NCBI RefSeq assembly: GCF_004331735.1
Contig: NZ_SJSO01000001.1
Span: 62,001-126,000, forward strand
Origin: Pedobacter psychrodurus
GTDB lineage: Bacteria; Bacteroidota; Bacteroidia; Sphingobacteriales; Sphingobacteriaceae
Direction: 5' to 3'
Length of the DNA: 64,000 nucleotides
Under the pieces are notes generated by a model, which was given only the letters and a program-made list of their open reading frames with translations, made no database searches and was not told the origin of the DNA. Below, piece after piece: positions 25,120-34,586 of this stretch (position 1 is the stretch's first letter; each line of letters begins with the position of its first letter). The position numbers and the translations under genes are program-made.

Positions 25120-25689
25120 ATGGGTAGCGCACTTTATAAGCACATTAATAAATTTATAGATTTGAGTAACGATGAGCAGGAAATTCTTGCCCGGTTTCTC
25201 AAATCTTTTTCCGTTAAAAAGAAGGCTTTTTTATTAGAGGAAGGACAAACCTGCAGGGCGAATTATTTTGTGGCAAAAGGCTGCTTGAGGCTTTATTTCA
25301 TCGACATAAAGGGTGCTGAGCAGACCACTCAGTTTGCCATAGAAAACTGGTGGATTACCGATCTAACCAGCTTTCTGTTTCAGGAGCAATCTGAATTTTA
25401 TATCCAGGCAGCAGAAACCACTGAGGTGATTGCCATCGAACATCATCATTATGATGAAATGTTCCATAAACTCCCTAAGCTGGAACGGTATTTTAGATTG
25501 ATCCTGCAAAAAAACCATCAGGCAACGCAAAGAAGGATAAAATTTCTATACAGCCAAACAGCTGAAGAAAGATACCGCCATTTTAATAGTTTATTTCCTG
25601 AATTTGTACAGCGGGTGCCTCAGTATATGCTGGCTTCTTACTTGGGCTTTACCCCAGAATTTTTAAGTAAAATCAGGGCTAAAAAATAA
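25120..25689 (+). CDS. Crp/Fnr family transcriptional regulator
   Basis: A 189-residue regulator with an N-terminal cyclic-nucleotide-binding beta-roll (AFLLEEGQTCRANYFVAKGCLRLYF cut across residues 34-65) and a short C-terminal helix-turn-helix (YMLASYLGFTPEFLSKIRAKK). It lacks the Cys cluster of Fnr, so it does not bind an iron-sulfur centre. Regulators of this compact Bacteroidota type usually stand beside peroxidase or carboxymuconolactone-decarboxylase-like genes; an AhpD-like gene lies 650 bases downstream, with repeats between. The effector is unknown. The start is the first ATG after a short gap from the GLPGLI gene. Confidence 0.88.
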   Translation: MGSALYKHINKFIDLSNDEQEILARFLKSFSVKKKAFLLEEGQTCRANYFVAKGCLRLYFIDIKGAEQTTQFAIENWWITDLTSFLFQEQSEFYIQAAETTEVIAIEHHHYDEMFHKLPKLERYFRLILQKNHQATQRRIKFLYSQTAEERYRHFNSLFPEFVQRVPQYMLASYLGFTPEFLSKIRAKK

Positions 25690-25832
25690 TTCTTCATTAT
25701 TTCGACTTTAGCACTAATACAGTCCTTTAGGTTTATTGAAAAAGATGATTGACGGTAAACAACCAGGTGCCTAAAACATGAAATGTTCCGTAGGACCTTT
25801 GGTGATTAATCCTTTAATATCCCCACATTCCG

Positions 25833-25900
25833 GGCCACCTAAACCCGATTGTCGGGAAGAGCTTCCGATCCTTCATCGGAACTCGTACCAAAAGCGGGAC
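25833..25900. repeat. 68-bp hairpin repeat, copy 1
   Basis: The unit runs from GGCCACCTAAACCCGATTG to AAAAGCGGGAC and holds the hairpins CCCGA/TCGGG and TTCCGATCC/TTCATCGGAA. A nearly identical direct copy lies at 26088-26155. In reverse complement it matches the GGTTTAGGTGGC part of the tandem unit at 6.7 and 7.2 kb. Both copies and the hairpin at 26015-26033 fill most of the 650-base gap between the Crp/Fnr and AhpD-like genes, where I see no gene. Confidence 0.85.
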
Positions 25901-26014
25901 AGGATTTGCCAAAAGCTCAGAACCAATCATTTCCGAATAATTATTAAATATTTTTTCTTTTTAGGAAATAAAAGGCAGTGTTTCATGGGTACCGTAGCCC
26001 CGCCATCCGCTTTA

Positions 26015-26033
26015 TCCCGATGAAAAATCGGGA
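26015..26033. repeat. TCCCGAT/ATCGGGA hairpin
   Basis: TCCCGAT-gaaaa-ATCGGGA is the same hairpin as at 6882-6900 and 7371-7389 (there in reverse complement). It lies between the two 68-bp repeats. Confidence 0.8.
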
Positions 26034-26087
26034 TGTTCGCTACTGTCAGGTTAGTTAACCGCGGTTTGTTTTCAAAGCACTAACCCA

Positions 26088-26155
26088 GGCCACCTAAACC
26101 CGATTGCCGGAAAGAGCTTCCGATCCTTCATCGGAACTCGTACCAAAAGCGGGAC
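26088..26155. repeat. 68-bp hairpin repeat, copy 2
   Basis: A direct copy of 25833-25900, spaced 255 bases start to start, with only a few substitutions. One of these lies in the CCCGA(T)TG(T/C)CGG(G/A) stem. Confidence 0.85.
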
Positions 26156-26338
26156 TAAAAAGGCCAAGCACACAGAAACGCTCATTTCCTAATCAGAAAA
26201 AAAGAAATGGCAAATGGAACTAAATCAATTACCTCTCAATTTTTTAAGTAACAAATCAACATTTCATTTCTTAAACTACATTAAGTTTTTTGACTGTTAG
26301 GTTGCAGATATTTACATCGTAATCAAAAAACAAATAAA

Positions 26339-26773
26339 ATGGAAAGTAGAATTGATATCCCAAAAGTAGAACCTGCAGCTTACCAAGCCATGTACGGTTT
26401 AGAGAAATATTTATCAACCAGCAAACTAGATCCAATTCTTTTAGAACTGATTAAAATGCGTGCATCGCAAATTAACGGCTGTGCATTTTGCTTAAATATG
26501 CACTCAACTGATGCCCGTAAAATCGGCGAAACCGAGCAACGTTTGTACTTATTAAATGCCTGGAGAGAAACAACCTTATTTACGGCACAAGAAGAAGCTG
26601 TTTTAGCCTTAACAGAAGAAGTAACCTTAATTAGCCACCATGTTTCTGATGCAACTTATCAAAAAGCTGCAAGCTTTTTTAACGAGCAGGAATTAGCACA
26701 GCTTATTATGGCGATAGTTACCATTAATGCATGGAACAGGCTGGCCATTACCGCTAAAGTAATGGTTGGATAA
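26339..26773 (+). CDS. AhpD-like carboxymuconolactone decarboxylase family protein
   Basis: A 144-residue cytoplasmic all-helical protein of the carboxymuconolactone decarboxylase/AhpD fold. The redox motif CAFC followed by a His four residues on (NGCAFCLNMHSTDARK, about residues 46-60) marks the alkylhydroperoxidase-like branch, which reduces peroxides through the Cys pair. The upstream part EKYLSTSKLDPILLELIKMRASQ and the later TLFTAQEEAVLALTEEVT are typical. It probably acts against organic peroxides. The Crp/Fnr gene upstream on the same strand may regulate it. A hairpin follows the stop. Confidence 0.9.
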   Translation: MESRIDIPKVEPAAYQAMYGLEKYLSTSKLDPILLELIKMRASQINGCAFCLNMHSTDARKIGETEQRLYLLNAWRETTLFTAQEEAVLALTEEVTLISHHVSDATYQKAASFFNEQELAQLIMAIVTINAWNRLAITAKVMVG

Positions 26774-26792
26774 AAGATTCTTATTCAGCTTA

Positions 26793-26855
26793 CCATAAAG
26801 ACACCATAACACCTGGTTAACATTCAAAAATAACTTGGCGCTGGTGTCTTTGTGG
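26793..26855. terminator. Long hairpin between convergent AhpD-like and methyltransferase genes
   Basis: Arms CCATAAAGACACCA (26793-26806) and TGGTGTCTTTGTGG (26842-26855) pair with one mismatch. The position between two convergent genes suits a shared terminator, though neither side has a long T run. Confidence 0.5.
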
Positions 26856-26882
26856 TTTAAAATCGACTGGTAAGGAGTACGT

Positions 26883-28067
26883 TTATAGCACCCTTAACAA
26901 CAATCCTTTTAAGTATTCTCCTTCCGGAAAAGAAATCCGAACCGGATGATCTTCTGGTTGGCAGAATTGTTTAATAATTTGAACTTCTTTGCCTGCATCA
27001 AGTGCTGCCCAGGCGATAATCTGTTTAAAGGTTTCGATATCAACCGCTCCTGAACAAGAGAAAGTAGCCAATAAGCCCCCTTTTTCAAGTAACAACATAC
27101 CTAAACGGTTTAAGTCTTTATAGGCTCTTGCAGCGCGGTCTAATGCCGAACGCGATGGTGCATATTTAGGTGGATCGAGCACAATCACATCAAATAATTC
27201 TCCTGATTCTTTGAAAGCCCTGAGTTGTTTGTTTACATCTGATTGAATAGGAGTTACTTTGTTTACATCGAATTTATTCAATGCTACATTTTGTTTTAGC
27301 GTTTCTACCGCTAGTCCAGAACTATCGACACTGGTAATGCTTGCTGCTCCGTTGGCTAAACTGTTTAAGCTAAAACCGCCACTGTAACTGAAACAGTCTA
27401 AAACTTTTTTACCTTTTGTATAACTGGCTAAGATATGTCTGTTATCGCGCTGATCGCAGTAAAACCCCGATTTTTGTCCTTCAGCAATATTGATGTTGTA
27501 GGTAATTCCATTCTCTTTTACGGCTAAAAACTCTGGCGGATTTTCGCCCCAAAGTAATCCATTTTCAATAGGCAAACCTTCGTGGGTACGCGCCGTTGCA
27601 TCACTTTTATCGAATATTCCTTTCGGTTTTAATTCTGCTTTTAGTATTTCTACAATCTCTGTTTTAACCTTTTCAATTCCAGAACTTAAAATCTGCAACG
27701 ATAGGAAATCGGCATATTGATCAACAATTAAACCTGGCAGGAAATCAGCTTCGCTAAAAACCAGTCGACAGGTATTGGTCTGTTCACTTAAAATAAACTG
27801 ACGTGAAGCAATGGCTTGTTTTAACCGGTTTAGATACCAGCTGTTATCAATGGTTTGCGCTTCATCCCATTCTAAAAGGCGAACGGCAACACGCGAGTTG
27901 CTATTGTAATAACCATAGGCCAGAAATTCATTATCAAAAGCAAAAACTTTTACTACATCACCATCTTCAGGTTTTCCCTTAACTTTTTCTAATGCTCCGG
28001 AAAATACCCAGGGATGTCTTTGTAATGCAGCTTTTTCTTTGCCCTTTTTTAATGTGATTTCTACCAT
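26883..28067 (-). CDS. rlmI: Class I rRNA large-subunit methyltransferase (RlmI-like)
   Basis: A cytoplasmic SAM-dependent methyltransferase of the RlmI/YccW family, which makes 5-methylcytosine at position 1962 of 23S rRNA in E. coli. The 394-residue protein has an N-terminal PUA domain (HPWVFSGALEKVKGKPEDGD), a central beta domain (AEGQKSGFYCDQRDNR), and a Rossmann domain with LDCFSYSGGFSL as the SAM loop, DVIVLDPPKYAPSR as motif IV, and FSCSGAVD with the catalytic Cys near the end. Length and domain order are standard. It stands alone; palindromic DNA lies between it and the LacI-type regulator gene. Confidence 0.9.
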   Translation of the reverse strand: MVEITLKKGKEKAALQRHPWVFSGALEKVKGKPEDGDVVKVFAFDNEFLAYGYYNSNSRVAVRLLEWDEAQTIDNSWYLNRLKQAIASRQFILSEQTNTCRLVFSEADFLPGLIVDQYADFLSLQILSSGIEKVKTEIVEILKAELKPKGIFDKSDATARTHEGLPIENGLLWGENPPEFLAVKENGITYNINIAEGQKSGFYCDQRDNRHILASYTKGKKVLDCFSYSGGFSLNSLANGAASITSVDSSGLAVETLKQNVALNKFDVNKVTPIQSDVNKQLRAFKESGELFDVIVLDPPKYAPSRSALDRAARAYKDLNRLGMLLLEKGGLLATFSCSGAVDIETFKQIIAWAALDAGKEVQIIKQFCQPEDHPVRISFPEGEYLKGLLLRVL

Positions 28068-28089
28068 GTAGCAAAGGTAATAATTTGTG

Positions 28090-28210
28090 AGGAGTTTGGC
28101 GTAGAGCGTTTGGCGCTAAGCGATGGATGATAAGTTGGGCGTTTAGAGTGCCATGCATTAGCCGCATACCGCTAAACGCCTTGCACAAATCGCCAACCGC
28201 TTGGCGCTCA
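28090..28210. repeat. Nested palindromic repeat between methyltransferase and LacI-family genes
   Basis: The inner arms GCGTTTAG (28139-28146) and CTAAACGC (28172-28179) are perfect. The outer words GAGCGTTTGGCGCT and CCGCTTGGCGCTC form a looser second pair, and the right end reaches the stop codon of the LacI-family gene. Confidence 0.6.
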
Positions 28211-29218
28211 CCGCTTCTTCACCAGTTCCGTATCCAAAACCTTAGTTTCGAATTCTGTTACGGGCCTTTTGGCTTCTATCATAGAGATTAACAGTTCGGT
28301 GGCTACCTGTCCCATTTCGAATGCCGGTTGCTTAACTGAGGTTAAGGATGGTGAAAATAATTCGACCAGATTTGAATTGGTAAAACCTGCAATTGCAATT
28401 TTATGTGCCACCTCCGGGTTTGTTTTTTTCAGTGCCATAATACAGCCCGTTGTTAAGCGGTCGCTCGAAATAAAAATTCCGTCCGGTTTTAGTGGTAAAA
28501 GTTCTTTAACCGCCTGTTCCAGTTCTGCGCTGTGCATACCGCCATGCTGGCAATATTTAACCAGTTCGGGTCTAAATTCGATATGATATTTAACCAAAGC
28601 CGCTTTATAACCTTCTAACCTTTCTTTCGTTATCGAAAGATTTTCGGAATTTGTTAAATGGGCAATAGTTCTTTTTCCTGACAAAATAAGATGTTCTGTG
28701 GCATCAAAAGAACCCTTAAAGTTATTTGCGATTACCTTATGGGTTTCAAAATCTTCGGGCACACGATCAAAAAACACAATTGGTAAACCCTTAGCATATA
28801 GATCTCTTAAATAATCGATATCCTGTGTTTCTGAAGAAAGCGCAATTAATAAACCATCAATAGAGCGCGATGCTAAATGATCTACGTTTAGTTTTTCCTG
28901 CTTGTAAGATTCGTGACTTTGAGAAATAATAACATGATAATCTTTATCGTAGGCTATTGATTCAATGCCATTTATAACCTGTGAAAAAAAGTTGTTGGCA
29001 ATTTCACTTACAATAATCCCGATAGAATAGCTACGGCGCTCCTTTAAACTTCTGGCGATTGGATTAGCGCGGTAATTCACCTTTTCGGCATAGGCTAAAA
29101 CAAGCTTTTTTGTTTCCTCGCTAATTTCGTAACGGTCTCTTAAGGCCCTGGAAACTGTAGAGGTAGACAGTCCTAATGCTTTAGCAATATCTTTTATGGT
29201 AGATGTTTCAAATCTCAT
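28208..29218 (-). CDS. LacI family transcriptional regulator of the pectin locus
   Basis: A 336-residue DNA-binding repressor. The N-terminal helix-turn-helix IKDIAKALGLSTSTVSRAL and hinge region YRANPIARSLKERRS are textbook LacI, followed by a periplasmic-binding-protein-like effector domain (YSIGIIVSEIANNFFSQVINGIE split over strands, FDRVPEDFETHKVIANN, GFTNSNLVELFSPSLTSVKQP). The frame is open six codons earlier, but MRFETSTIK at 29218 gives the usual spacing to the first helix. It is divergent from susC, and operator-like sites lie in the shared 263-base intergenic region, which suggests autoregulation and control of the locus. The effector may be a uronate or an oligosaccharide; sequence does not say. 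Confidence 0.92.
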   Translation of the reverse strand: MRFETSTIKDIAKALGLSTSTVSRALRDRYEISEETKKLVLAYAEKVNYRANPIARSLKERRSYSIGIIVSEIANNFFSQVINGIESIAYDKDYHVIISQSHESYKQEKLNVDHLASRSIDGLLIALSSETQDIDYLRDLYAKGLPIVFFDRVPEDFETHKVIANNFKGSFDATEHLILSGKRTIAHLTNSENLSITKERLEGYKAALVKYHIEFRPELVKYCQHGGMHSAELEQAVKELLPLKPDGIFISSDRLTTGCIMALKKTNPEVAHKIAIAGFTNSNLVELFSPSLTSVKQPAFEMGQVATELLISMIEAKRPVTEFETKVLDTELVKKR

Positions 29219-29300
29219 GTTGTGTATTGCGTACAAGTTACAAAAAATATCTCTTTAAGGGGATTTGATCTCAATATTAATAAACGTTGATTTAACGTTT

Positions 29301-29316
29301 TTGGGAACGTTTGCAC
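29301..29316. promoter_or_regulatory. LacI-type operator between lacI-family gene and susC
   Basis: TTGGGAACGTTTGCAC has the central CG and the TTTGCAC arm. Its core GGGAACGTTTGCAC is nearly identical to GGGAACGATTGCAC at 54363-54376. It lies 83 bases upstream of the regulator gene. Confidence 0.6.
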
Positions 29317-29426
29317 AGTTTTTTAGTTAAAATTGGTTTCAATCGGTTTTTAGTTTGTAAAATTGTTACATCAACGTAACCAAATATAAACAAACAATAA
29401 CATCCCGAAATAGAATTATATTCTAC

Positions 29427-29442
29427 ATGCAAGCGATTGCAG
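29427..29442. promoter_or_regulatory. LacI-type operator just upstream of susC
   Basis: ATGCAAGCGATTGCAG is a strong palindrome (ATGCAA and TTGCAG arms) centred on CG, 40 bases before the susC ATG, so it probably overlaps or follows the transcript start. Confidence 0.65.
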
Positions 29443-29481
29443 TATCTTAAAAAACCAAATCATTTCAAATAAACAATAATT

Positions 29482-32400
29482 ATGAGCAGAGTTCTACTCT
29501 TTTTAGCATTTTTCTCTTTTTTTGGATTATCTGTCTCACAGGCACAAAACAGGCAGCTAACCGGAACTGTAAAGGATAAATCTGATGGGCAGCCATTAAT
29601 AGGCGTGAGTGTATCGATAAAGGATTCGAAAAATGGAGCGAGTACTGATGCGAATGGAGTTTACAAAATTACCGTTCCGGACAAAGGCGCCACCCTAATT
29701 TTTACTTATGTAGGTTATAAAACAAAAAATGTTGCTGTAGGTGAGCAAAATAAAATAGATGTAACACTTGAAGAAGATGCTAACACTTTACAAGAGGTTA
29801 CTGTAAACATCGGTTACGGATCTGTGCGTAAAGAAGCCTTAACGGGTTCAGTGTCTTCCATTACAGGAAAAGATATTGATCAGTTCCCCGTAAGCACCGC
29901 AGCGCAGGCTTTGGCGGGTAAACTCGCAGGTGTATCGGTTACCACAACCGAGGGAAGCCCAGGTGCCGAAGTAGTAATTAAAGTTCGGGGTGGCAGTTCG
30001 CTTACCGGAGATAATTCGCCACTTTATATTGTGGATGGAATACAGGTAGAAAATGCATTGTCTATTTTATCACCCAACGAGATTCAATCTATTGACGTTT
30101 TAAAAGACGTGGCATCAACATCAATTTATGGTAGTAGAGGTGCTAATGGAGTAGTGATTATTACCACAAAAAGCGGAAAGAAAGGAAGGCCAGTTGTTTC
30201 ATTTGATGCTTATGCAGGCGCAAGACAAATTGTAAATAAGCTGGATGTAATGAATCCTTACGAGTTTATTAAATATCAATATGAGCTCTATAACAACAAT
30301 ACGAATCAAGACGTTAAAGATACTTTTTTAAAAAAATATGGCACTTTCGAAGATTTAGATATTTATAAAAACATTCCGAACATCGATTGGCAGGATAAAG
30401 TATTTGGCCGCCAGGCCTGGAGCAATACCCAGGTTGTAAATTTATCAGGCGGAACTACTAAAACCACATACAATGTTTCGGTAAACAATACACAGGAAGA
30501 CGGTATTATGCTTAACTCTGGCTATAGAAGAACCTTTGCCTCTATGCGTTTAGATCACAAATTTTCTGATAAATTTAAAGTAGGCTTAAATGCCCGCTAT
30601 AGCCGTCAGCGTATAGATGGAGTTGGTACAACCGCTACAGGTTCGCAGGGTACAAACCGTTTAAGAAATTCTGTACGTTACCAGCCTTATTCGGGTGGCG
30701 GCGATTCTGGCGATTTATTCGACGCTGATTATTTAACTACTGGACTAACCAATCCAATAACTTTAGCCAACCAAGAATTGAAATACGATTATCGGAACGA
30801 TTTAATCAGCAGTGGTTATGTGCAATATTCGATTCTTAAAAACTTAACGATTAAAAGTACAGTTGGGTATAATAGAACCAATAGGCACATCAATACCTTT
30901 AATGGCCCGGTAAGTAACGTGGCCAGAAACAATGCCGGTTTACCTGCTATCCAGCTAGATACAGTATCGCAAAAATCATTTATCAACACCAATACCATTA
31001 ACTACAAGCCTAACCTGGGCAAAGACCATAGTTTAGATTTATTGGTTGGTCAGGAAATTAACATGGTTGATATTGATTCGAGAAGTACAGTGCTTAAATT
31101 TTTACCGGTCGATATTTCGGCCGAGGATGCTTTTGTAAGTAGCGCACCAGCAAATACCATTCAGGATAGACCAACATCATTAATTTCTGGCACCAGGCAG
31201 TTTTCGGTTTTTAGTAGGGCCTCTTACGGGTTTAAAAATAAATACCTCGCCACAGTAAATTTTAGAACAGATGCTTCTTCATTATTTGCCGCAGGCAAGC
31301 AATGGGGTTATTTCCCATCGGCACAAGTTGCCTGGAGGGTAACGGAAGAGAAATTTGTAAAAGACATGAACCTCGATTGGTTAGATAACTTTAAAGTTAG
31401 ATTTAGTTATGGTGCAGCGGGGAACAACCGCATCGGTCAGGATTTATTTAGAACATTATTTTATCTAAGTTCTACTACTGGCGGTTATGCAGATACAGAT
31501 GGCTCAGTATCTACTGGTTTAATTTCGGGTACAGCTACTGGAAATATTTTATCTAACCCAAACATTACCTGGGAAACCAATATCTCTAAAAACCTGGGTA
31601 TCGATATCGATTTATTTAAAAACAAGTTATCGCTTAATTTAGATTATTACGATAACAGAACAAAAAATCTGCTTTTAAATGCAAATGTACCCCAAACTAC
31701 AGGATATGCTACACAACAGCAAAATGTGGGTAAAACTCAAAACACAGGTTTCGAGCTGCAATTGAATTATCAGGCCGTTAAATCCAAAAACTTTAGCTAC
31801 AATACCAGTTTCAATATTTCATTCAACAAGAACAAAATTGTCGAACTGCAAAACGGTGTAAATTCTTACATCACACAATCAGGCTGGGTAAACAGTTTGG
31901 GCGATTTTAAAGTCGAAGTGGGTCAGCCTGTTGGTCAGTTCTACGGTTTCGTTTCGGATGGGCGATATACTGTTGATGATTTTACCTCTGTACAAAACAC
32001 AACTACTGGTGCTTATACCTATACACTTAAACCAACTGTTGCAAACAGCCGGGTATTATTGGGTAACCGTGACCCTCAGCCAGGCGACATGAAAGTTCAA
32101 AAACTATCCTCTTCGTCAAGTATGATGATCGGGGATGACGACAGAACAGTTTTAGGTACAGCACAGCCGAAATTCACCGGCGGTTTTAACAATCAGTTTG
32201 CCTATAAAAACTTTGATTTAACGGTATTTGTAAATTTTAGCTACGGAAGCAAGGTGTACAACGCCAACAAGATAGAGTTTACCTCACAGTACAATGTTAA
32301 AGACAACAATTTACTAGCGGTAATGAACGATCGCTGGCAGAACTTTGATGCCAATGGCGTAAAGGTAACAGATCCGGCATTATTAACTGCCATGAATGCC

Positions 32401-32712
32401 AATACCTCCCTATGGACACCAACAGGAGGAAATTATGCCTTAACCTCTTACGCTATTGAAAGTGGCTCTTTTTTAAGGATCAGCAATGTAACATTGGGTT
32501 ATACCTTGCCACAAGGTTTAATTAAAAAAACGGGTTTCATTTCAAAATTAAGGGTTTACGGAACAGTTAATAATTTATATACGATAACTGGCTACACCGG
32601 CTACGATCCTGAAGCAAACACCCGCCGATCGAATCCACTTACGCCGGGTATAGATTACGCTGCTTATCCACGCAGCAGATATATCCTTGCTGGTATTAAC
32701 ATGGTATTTTAA
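29482..32712 (+). CDS. SusC/RagA-type TonB-dependent outer-membrane transporter
   Basis: A 1076-residue outer-membrane transporter that imports oligosaccharides using TonB energy. The signal peptide ends at about VSQAQ, the carboxypeptidase-regulatory domain spans roughly residues 24-110 (LTGTVKDKSDGQPLIGVSVS), the plug about 115-235 with VRGGSSLTGDNSPLYIVDGI and the SusC hallmark SIYGSRGANGVVIITTKSG, and the rest is a 22-strand barrel ending in RYILAGINMVF. The context points to pectic oligosaccharides as the substrate. It is followed by its SusD partner after 17 bases, and an operator lies just upstream. Confidence 0.96.
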   Translation: MSRVLLFLAFFSFFGLSVSQAQNRQLTGTVKDKSDGQPLIGVSVSIKDSKNGASTDANGVYKITVPDKGATLIFTYVGYKTKNVAVGEQNKIDVTLEEDANTLQEVTVNIGYGSVRKEALTGSVSSITGKDIDQFPVSTAAQALAGKLAGVSVTTTEGSPGAEVVIKVRGGSSLTGDNSPLYIVDGIQVENALSILSPNEIQSIDVLKDVASTSIYGSRGANGVVIITTKSGKKGRPVVSFDAYAGARQIVNKLDVMNPYEFIKYQYELYNNNTNQDVKDTFLKKYGTFEDLDIYKNIPNIDWQDKVFGRQAWSNTQVVNLSGGTTKTTYNVSVNNTQEDGIMLNSGYRRTFASMRLDHKFSDKFKVGLNARYSRQRIDGVGTTATGSQGTNRLRNSVRYQPYSGGGDSGDLFDADYLTTGLTNPITLANQELKYDYRNDLISSGYVQYSILKNLTIKSTVGYNRTNRHINTFNGPVSNVARNNAGLPAIQLDTVSQKSFINTNTINYKPNLGKDHSLDLLVGQEINMVDIDSRSTVLKFLPVDISAEDAFVSSAPANTIQDRPTSLISGTRQFSVFSRASYGFKNKYLATVNFRTDASSLFAAGKQWGYFPSAQVAWRVTEEKFVKDMNLDWLDNFKVRFSYGAAGNNRIGQDLFRTLFYLSSTTGGYADTDGSVSTGLISGTATGNILSNPNITWETNISKNLGIDIDLFKNKLSLNLDYYDNRTKNLLLNANVPQTTGYATQQQNVGKTQNTGFELQLNYQAVKSKNFSYNTSFNISFNKNKIVELQNGVNSYITQSGWVNSLGDFKVEVGQPVGQFYGFVSDGRYTVDDFTSVQNTTTGAYTYTLKPTVANSRVLLGNRDPQPGDMKVQKLSSSSSMMIGDDDRTVLGTAQPKFTGGFNNQFAYKNFDLTVFVNFSYGSKVYNANKIEFTSQYNVKDNNLLAVMNDRWQNFDANGVKVTDPALLTAMNANTSLWTPTGGNYALTSYAIESGSFLRISNVTLGYTLPQGLIKKTGFISKLRVYGTVNNLYTITGYTGYDPEANTRRSNPLTPGIDYAAYPRSRYILAGINMVF

Positions 32713-32729
32713 CCTCAACATTAAAGAAA

Positions 32730-34574
32730 ATGAACAATAAATTTATAAAATCGGCTTTAATGGTAATTGCTGTCGGAGCATTGAGCATAACTACTTCTTG
32801 TAAAAAATATTTAGATGTACAATCGCCATCAACTTCCAGTCCGGATGTTGTTTTTGAAAGTACAGCAAACACCAATGCGGCAATTATTGCCGTTTACAAC
32901 CGACTTTGCGGAGACAATGGTTACGGAAGCCGGATATCTACGCTATTTGGTTTAACCGCCGATGATTTTAAAACTTCAGGAAGTTACAGCTCTTCTGATC
33001 GCAGGGGAATTAGCATGTACGGTGCAAGTTCTGATAATACCGATTTGATCAACCCGTTTTTGCAATTGTATGCTGGGGTAGAACGTGCAAACATCTGTAT
33101 TAAATTTATTCCGGCCTCAAAGCTTTATGCCAATGGTTCTGAGGCTGACAAAACTATCATGAAACGCTATTATGGGGAAGCTTTAACCTTAAGGGCTCAG
33201 TTTCTTTACGAATTGATTCGCAATTGGGGTGATGTTCCTGCATCTTTTGTTCCTTCTGCAGATGCAGAAACATTATACGGGCCAAATGTAGACCGTAATA
33301 AAACCTACGACCAGATGATTGCTGATTTAAAAATAGCCGAAGACCTGGTGCCATGGAGAAGTGGAATCACAGAATATGGCAGTTTCCGTTATACCAAAGG
33401 TGCAATTAAAGGTTTAAGGGCCCGTATTGCCTTAGCCAGGGGTGGTTATTCGCTAAGATCGGCCAACCATACTATGGAACGCAGTGCTGATTATTTAACT
33501 TATTATAAAATTGCTTTTGATGAGTGTTTGGATATTATGAACCACCGTTCAGAGCATAGCTTGAATCCTGTTTATGAAAATGTATTCAAGACATTACATA
33601 CCACAACCCGCTACGATGATGCCCACGAGCTAATGTTTGAGGTGGCTGCTTTTGGTGGCAACGCTTCTACTGATAGTAAATTAGGTTATTATAATGGTAT
33701 CCGTTTTAACTCAGCCTCTACTTTTGGTTCTGGTGGTGGTGGGATGAATGCCATTCCTACTTATTTTTACGAATTTGATGTAACGAAAGACTGTCGCAGG
33801 GATGTAACTATCGGTGTTTTCGAAATCACCGCAACATCGAAGAAAATTATCAATACTCTGTTTAACATGACTGATGGAAAATTCCGCAAATCATGGACAA
33901 CTTTTAACAACTCTTCTGCTGCTCAAACTTTCGGGGTAAACTGGCCAATGTTACGTTTTGCCGATATATTATTAATGTATGCAGAAGCTGATAATGAAAT
34001 TAACGGAGCGCCATCCGCGACTGCTGTTAATGCCTTGCAAGAAGTTCAGAAACGTGCCTATGCTGGCTTTGAAGGTCAGATTCCGGTAACGCCGATGGAT
34101 AAAAATGGCTTTTTCAATGCGATTGTGAAAGAACGGTTATTGGAATTTGGAGGAGAGGGCATCCGTAAATATGATTTAATTCGCTGGAATTTGTTAGGCA
34201 GCAAATTTGAAGAAACACGTACTAAAATACGTGCTTTGATTGCAGGAACCGGCGATTATATTAATGTACCGAATTATATTTATGCAAAAGAGGGGAATTA
34301 CCTGTTGGGAACAAGCGTAAACGAGGTGGCCACGCTCGATCTCTATGGTGGCGTACCAAATAATGTGTTCGCCTCACCAGGATTAAATACTTCAACAGCA
34401 CCAAGCGGTTATACCACTAAAAACTGGAGAAAGGCTGTTACAGAAGAAAATTCCATCACCAGCACCTCTACGGGAATTGCTTTTTACTTCGAAGCAAATA
34501 AAAAGGAACTCTTTCCATACCCTAAAACAACATTAATCGAAAATCCGAGTATGGCTCAAAACTTTGGTTATTAA
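32730..34574 (+). CDS. SusD/RagB-type substrate-binding lipoprotein
   Basis: A 614-residue surface lipoprotein that caps the SusC channel and binds the glycan. The lipobox Cys is in SITTSCKKYLD. The TPR-like helices typical of SusD are seen in AIIAVYNRLCGDNG, LRAQFLYELIRNWGDVP, and KERLLEFGGEGIRKYDLIRW, and the C-terminus ends in the familiar ENPSMAQNFGY. The length is at the upper end for SusD proteins. It is cotranscribed with the SusC gene before it and the DUF5123-like gene after it (12 bases). Confidence 0.95.
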   Translation: MNNKFIKSALMVIAVGALSITTSCKKYLDVQSPSTSSPDVVFESTANTNAAIIAVYNRLCGDNGYGSRISTLFGLTADDFKTSGSYSSSDRRGISMYGASSDNTDLINPFLQLYAGVERANICIKFIPASKLYANGSEADKTIMKRYYGEALTLRAQFLYELIRNWGDVPASFVPSADAETLYGPNVDRNKTYDQMIADLKIAEDLVPWRSGITEYGSFRYTKGAIKGLRARIALARGGYSLRSANHTMERSADYLTYYKIAFDECLDIMNHRSEHSLNPVYENVFKTLHTTTRYDDAHELMFEVAAFGGNASTDSKLGYYNGIRFNSASTFGSGGGGMNAIPTYFYEFDVTKDCRRDVTIGVFEITATSKKIINTLFNMTDGKFRKSWTTFNNSSAAQTFGVNWPMLRFADILLMYAEADNEINGAPSATAVNALQEVQKRAYAGFEGQIPVTPMDKNGFFNAIVKERLLEFGGEGIRKYDLIRWNLLGSKFEETRTKIRALIAGTGDYINVPNYIYAKEGNYLLGTSVNEVATLDLYGGVPNNVFASPGLNTSTAPSGYTTKNWRKAVTEENSITSTSTGIAFYFEANKKELFPYPKTTLIENPSMAQNFGY

Positions 34575-34586
34575 AAGATATTAATT

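Noticed and set aside
25778..26023. Possible 81-residue gene
   Set aside because: It runs through a 68-bp repeat copy and a hairpin; its translation looks random and the same repeat elsewhere is not open.
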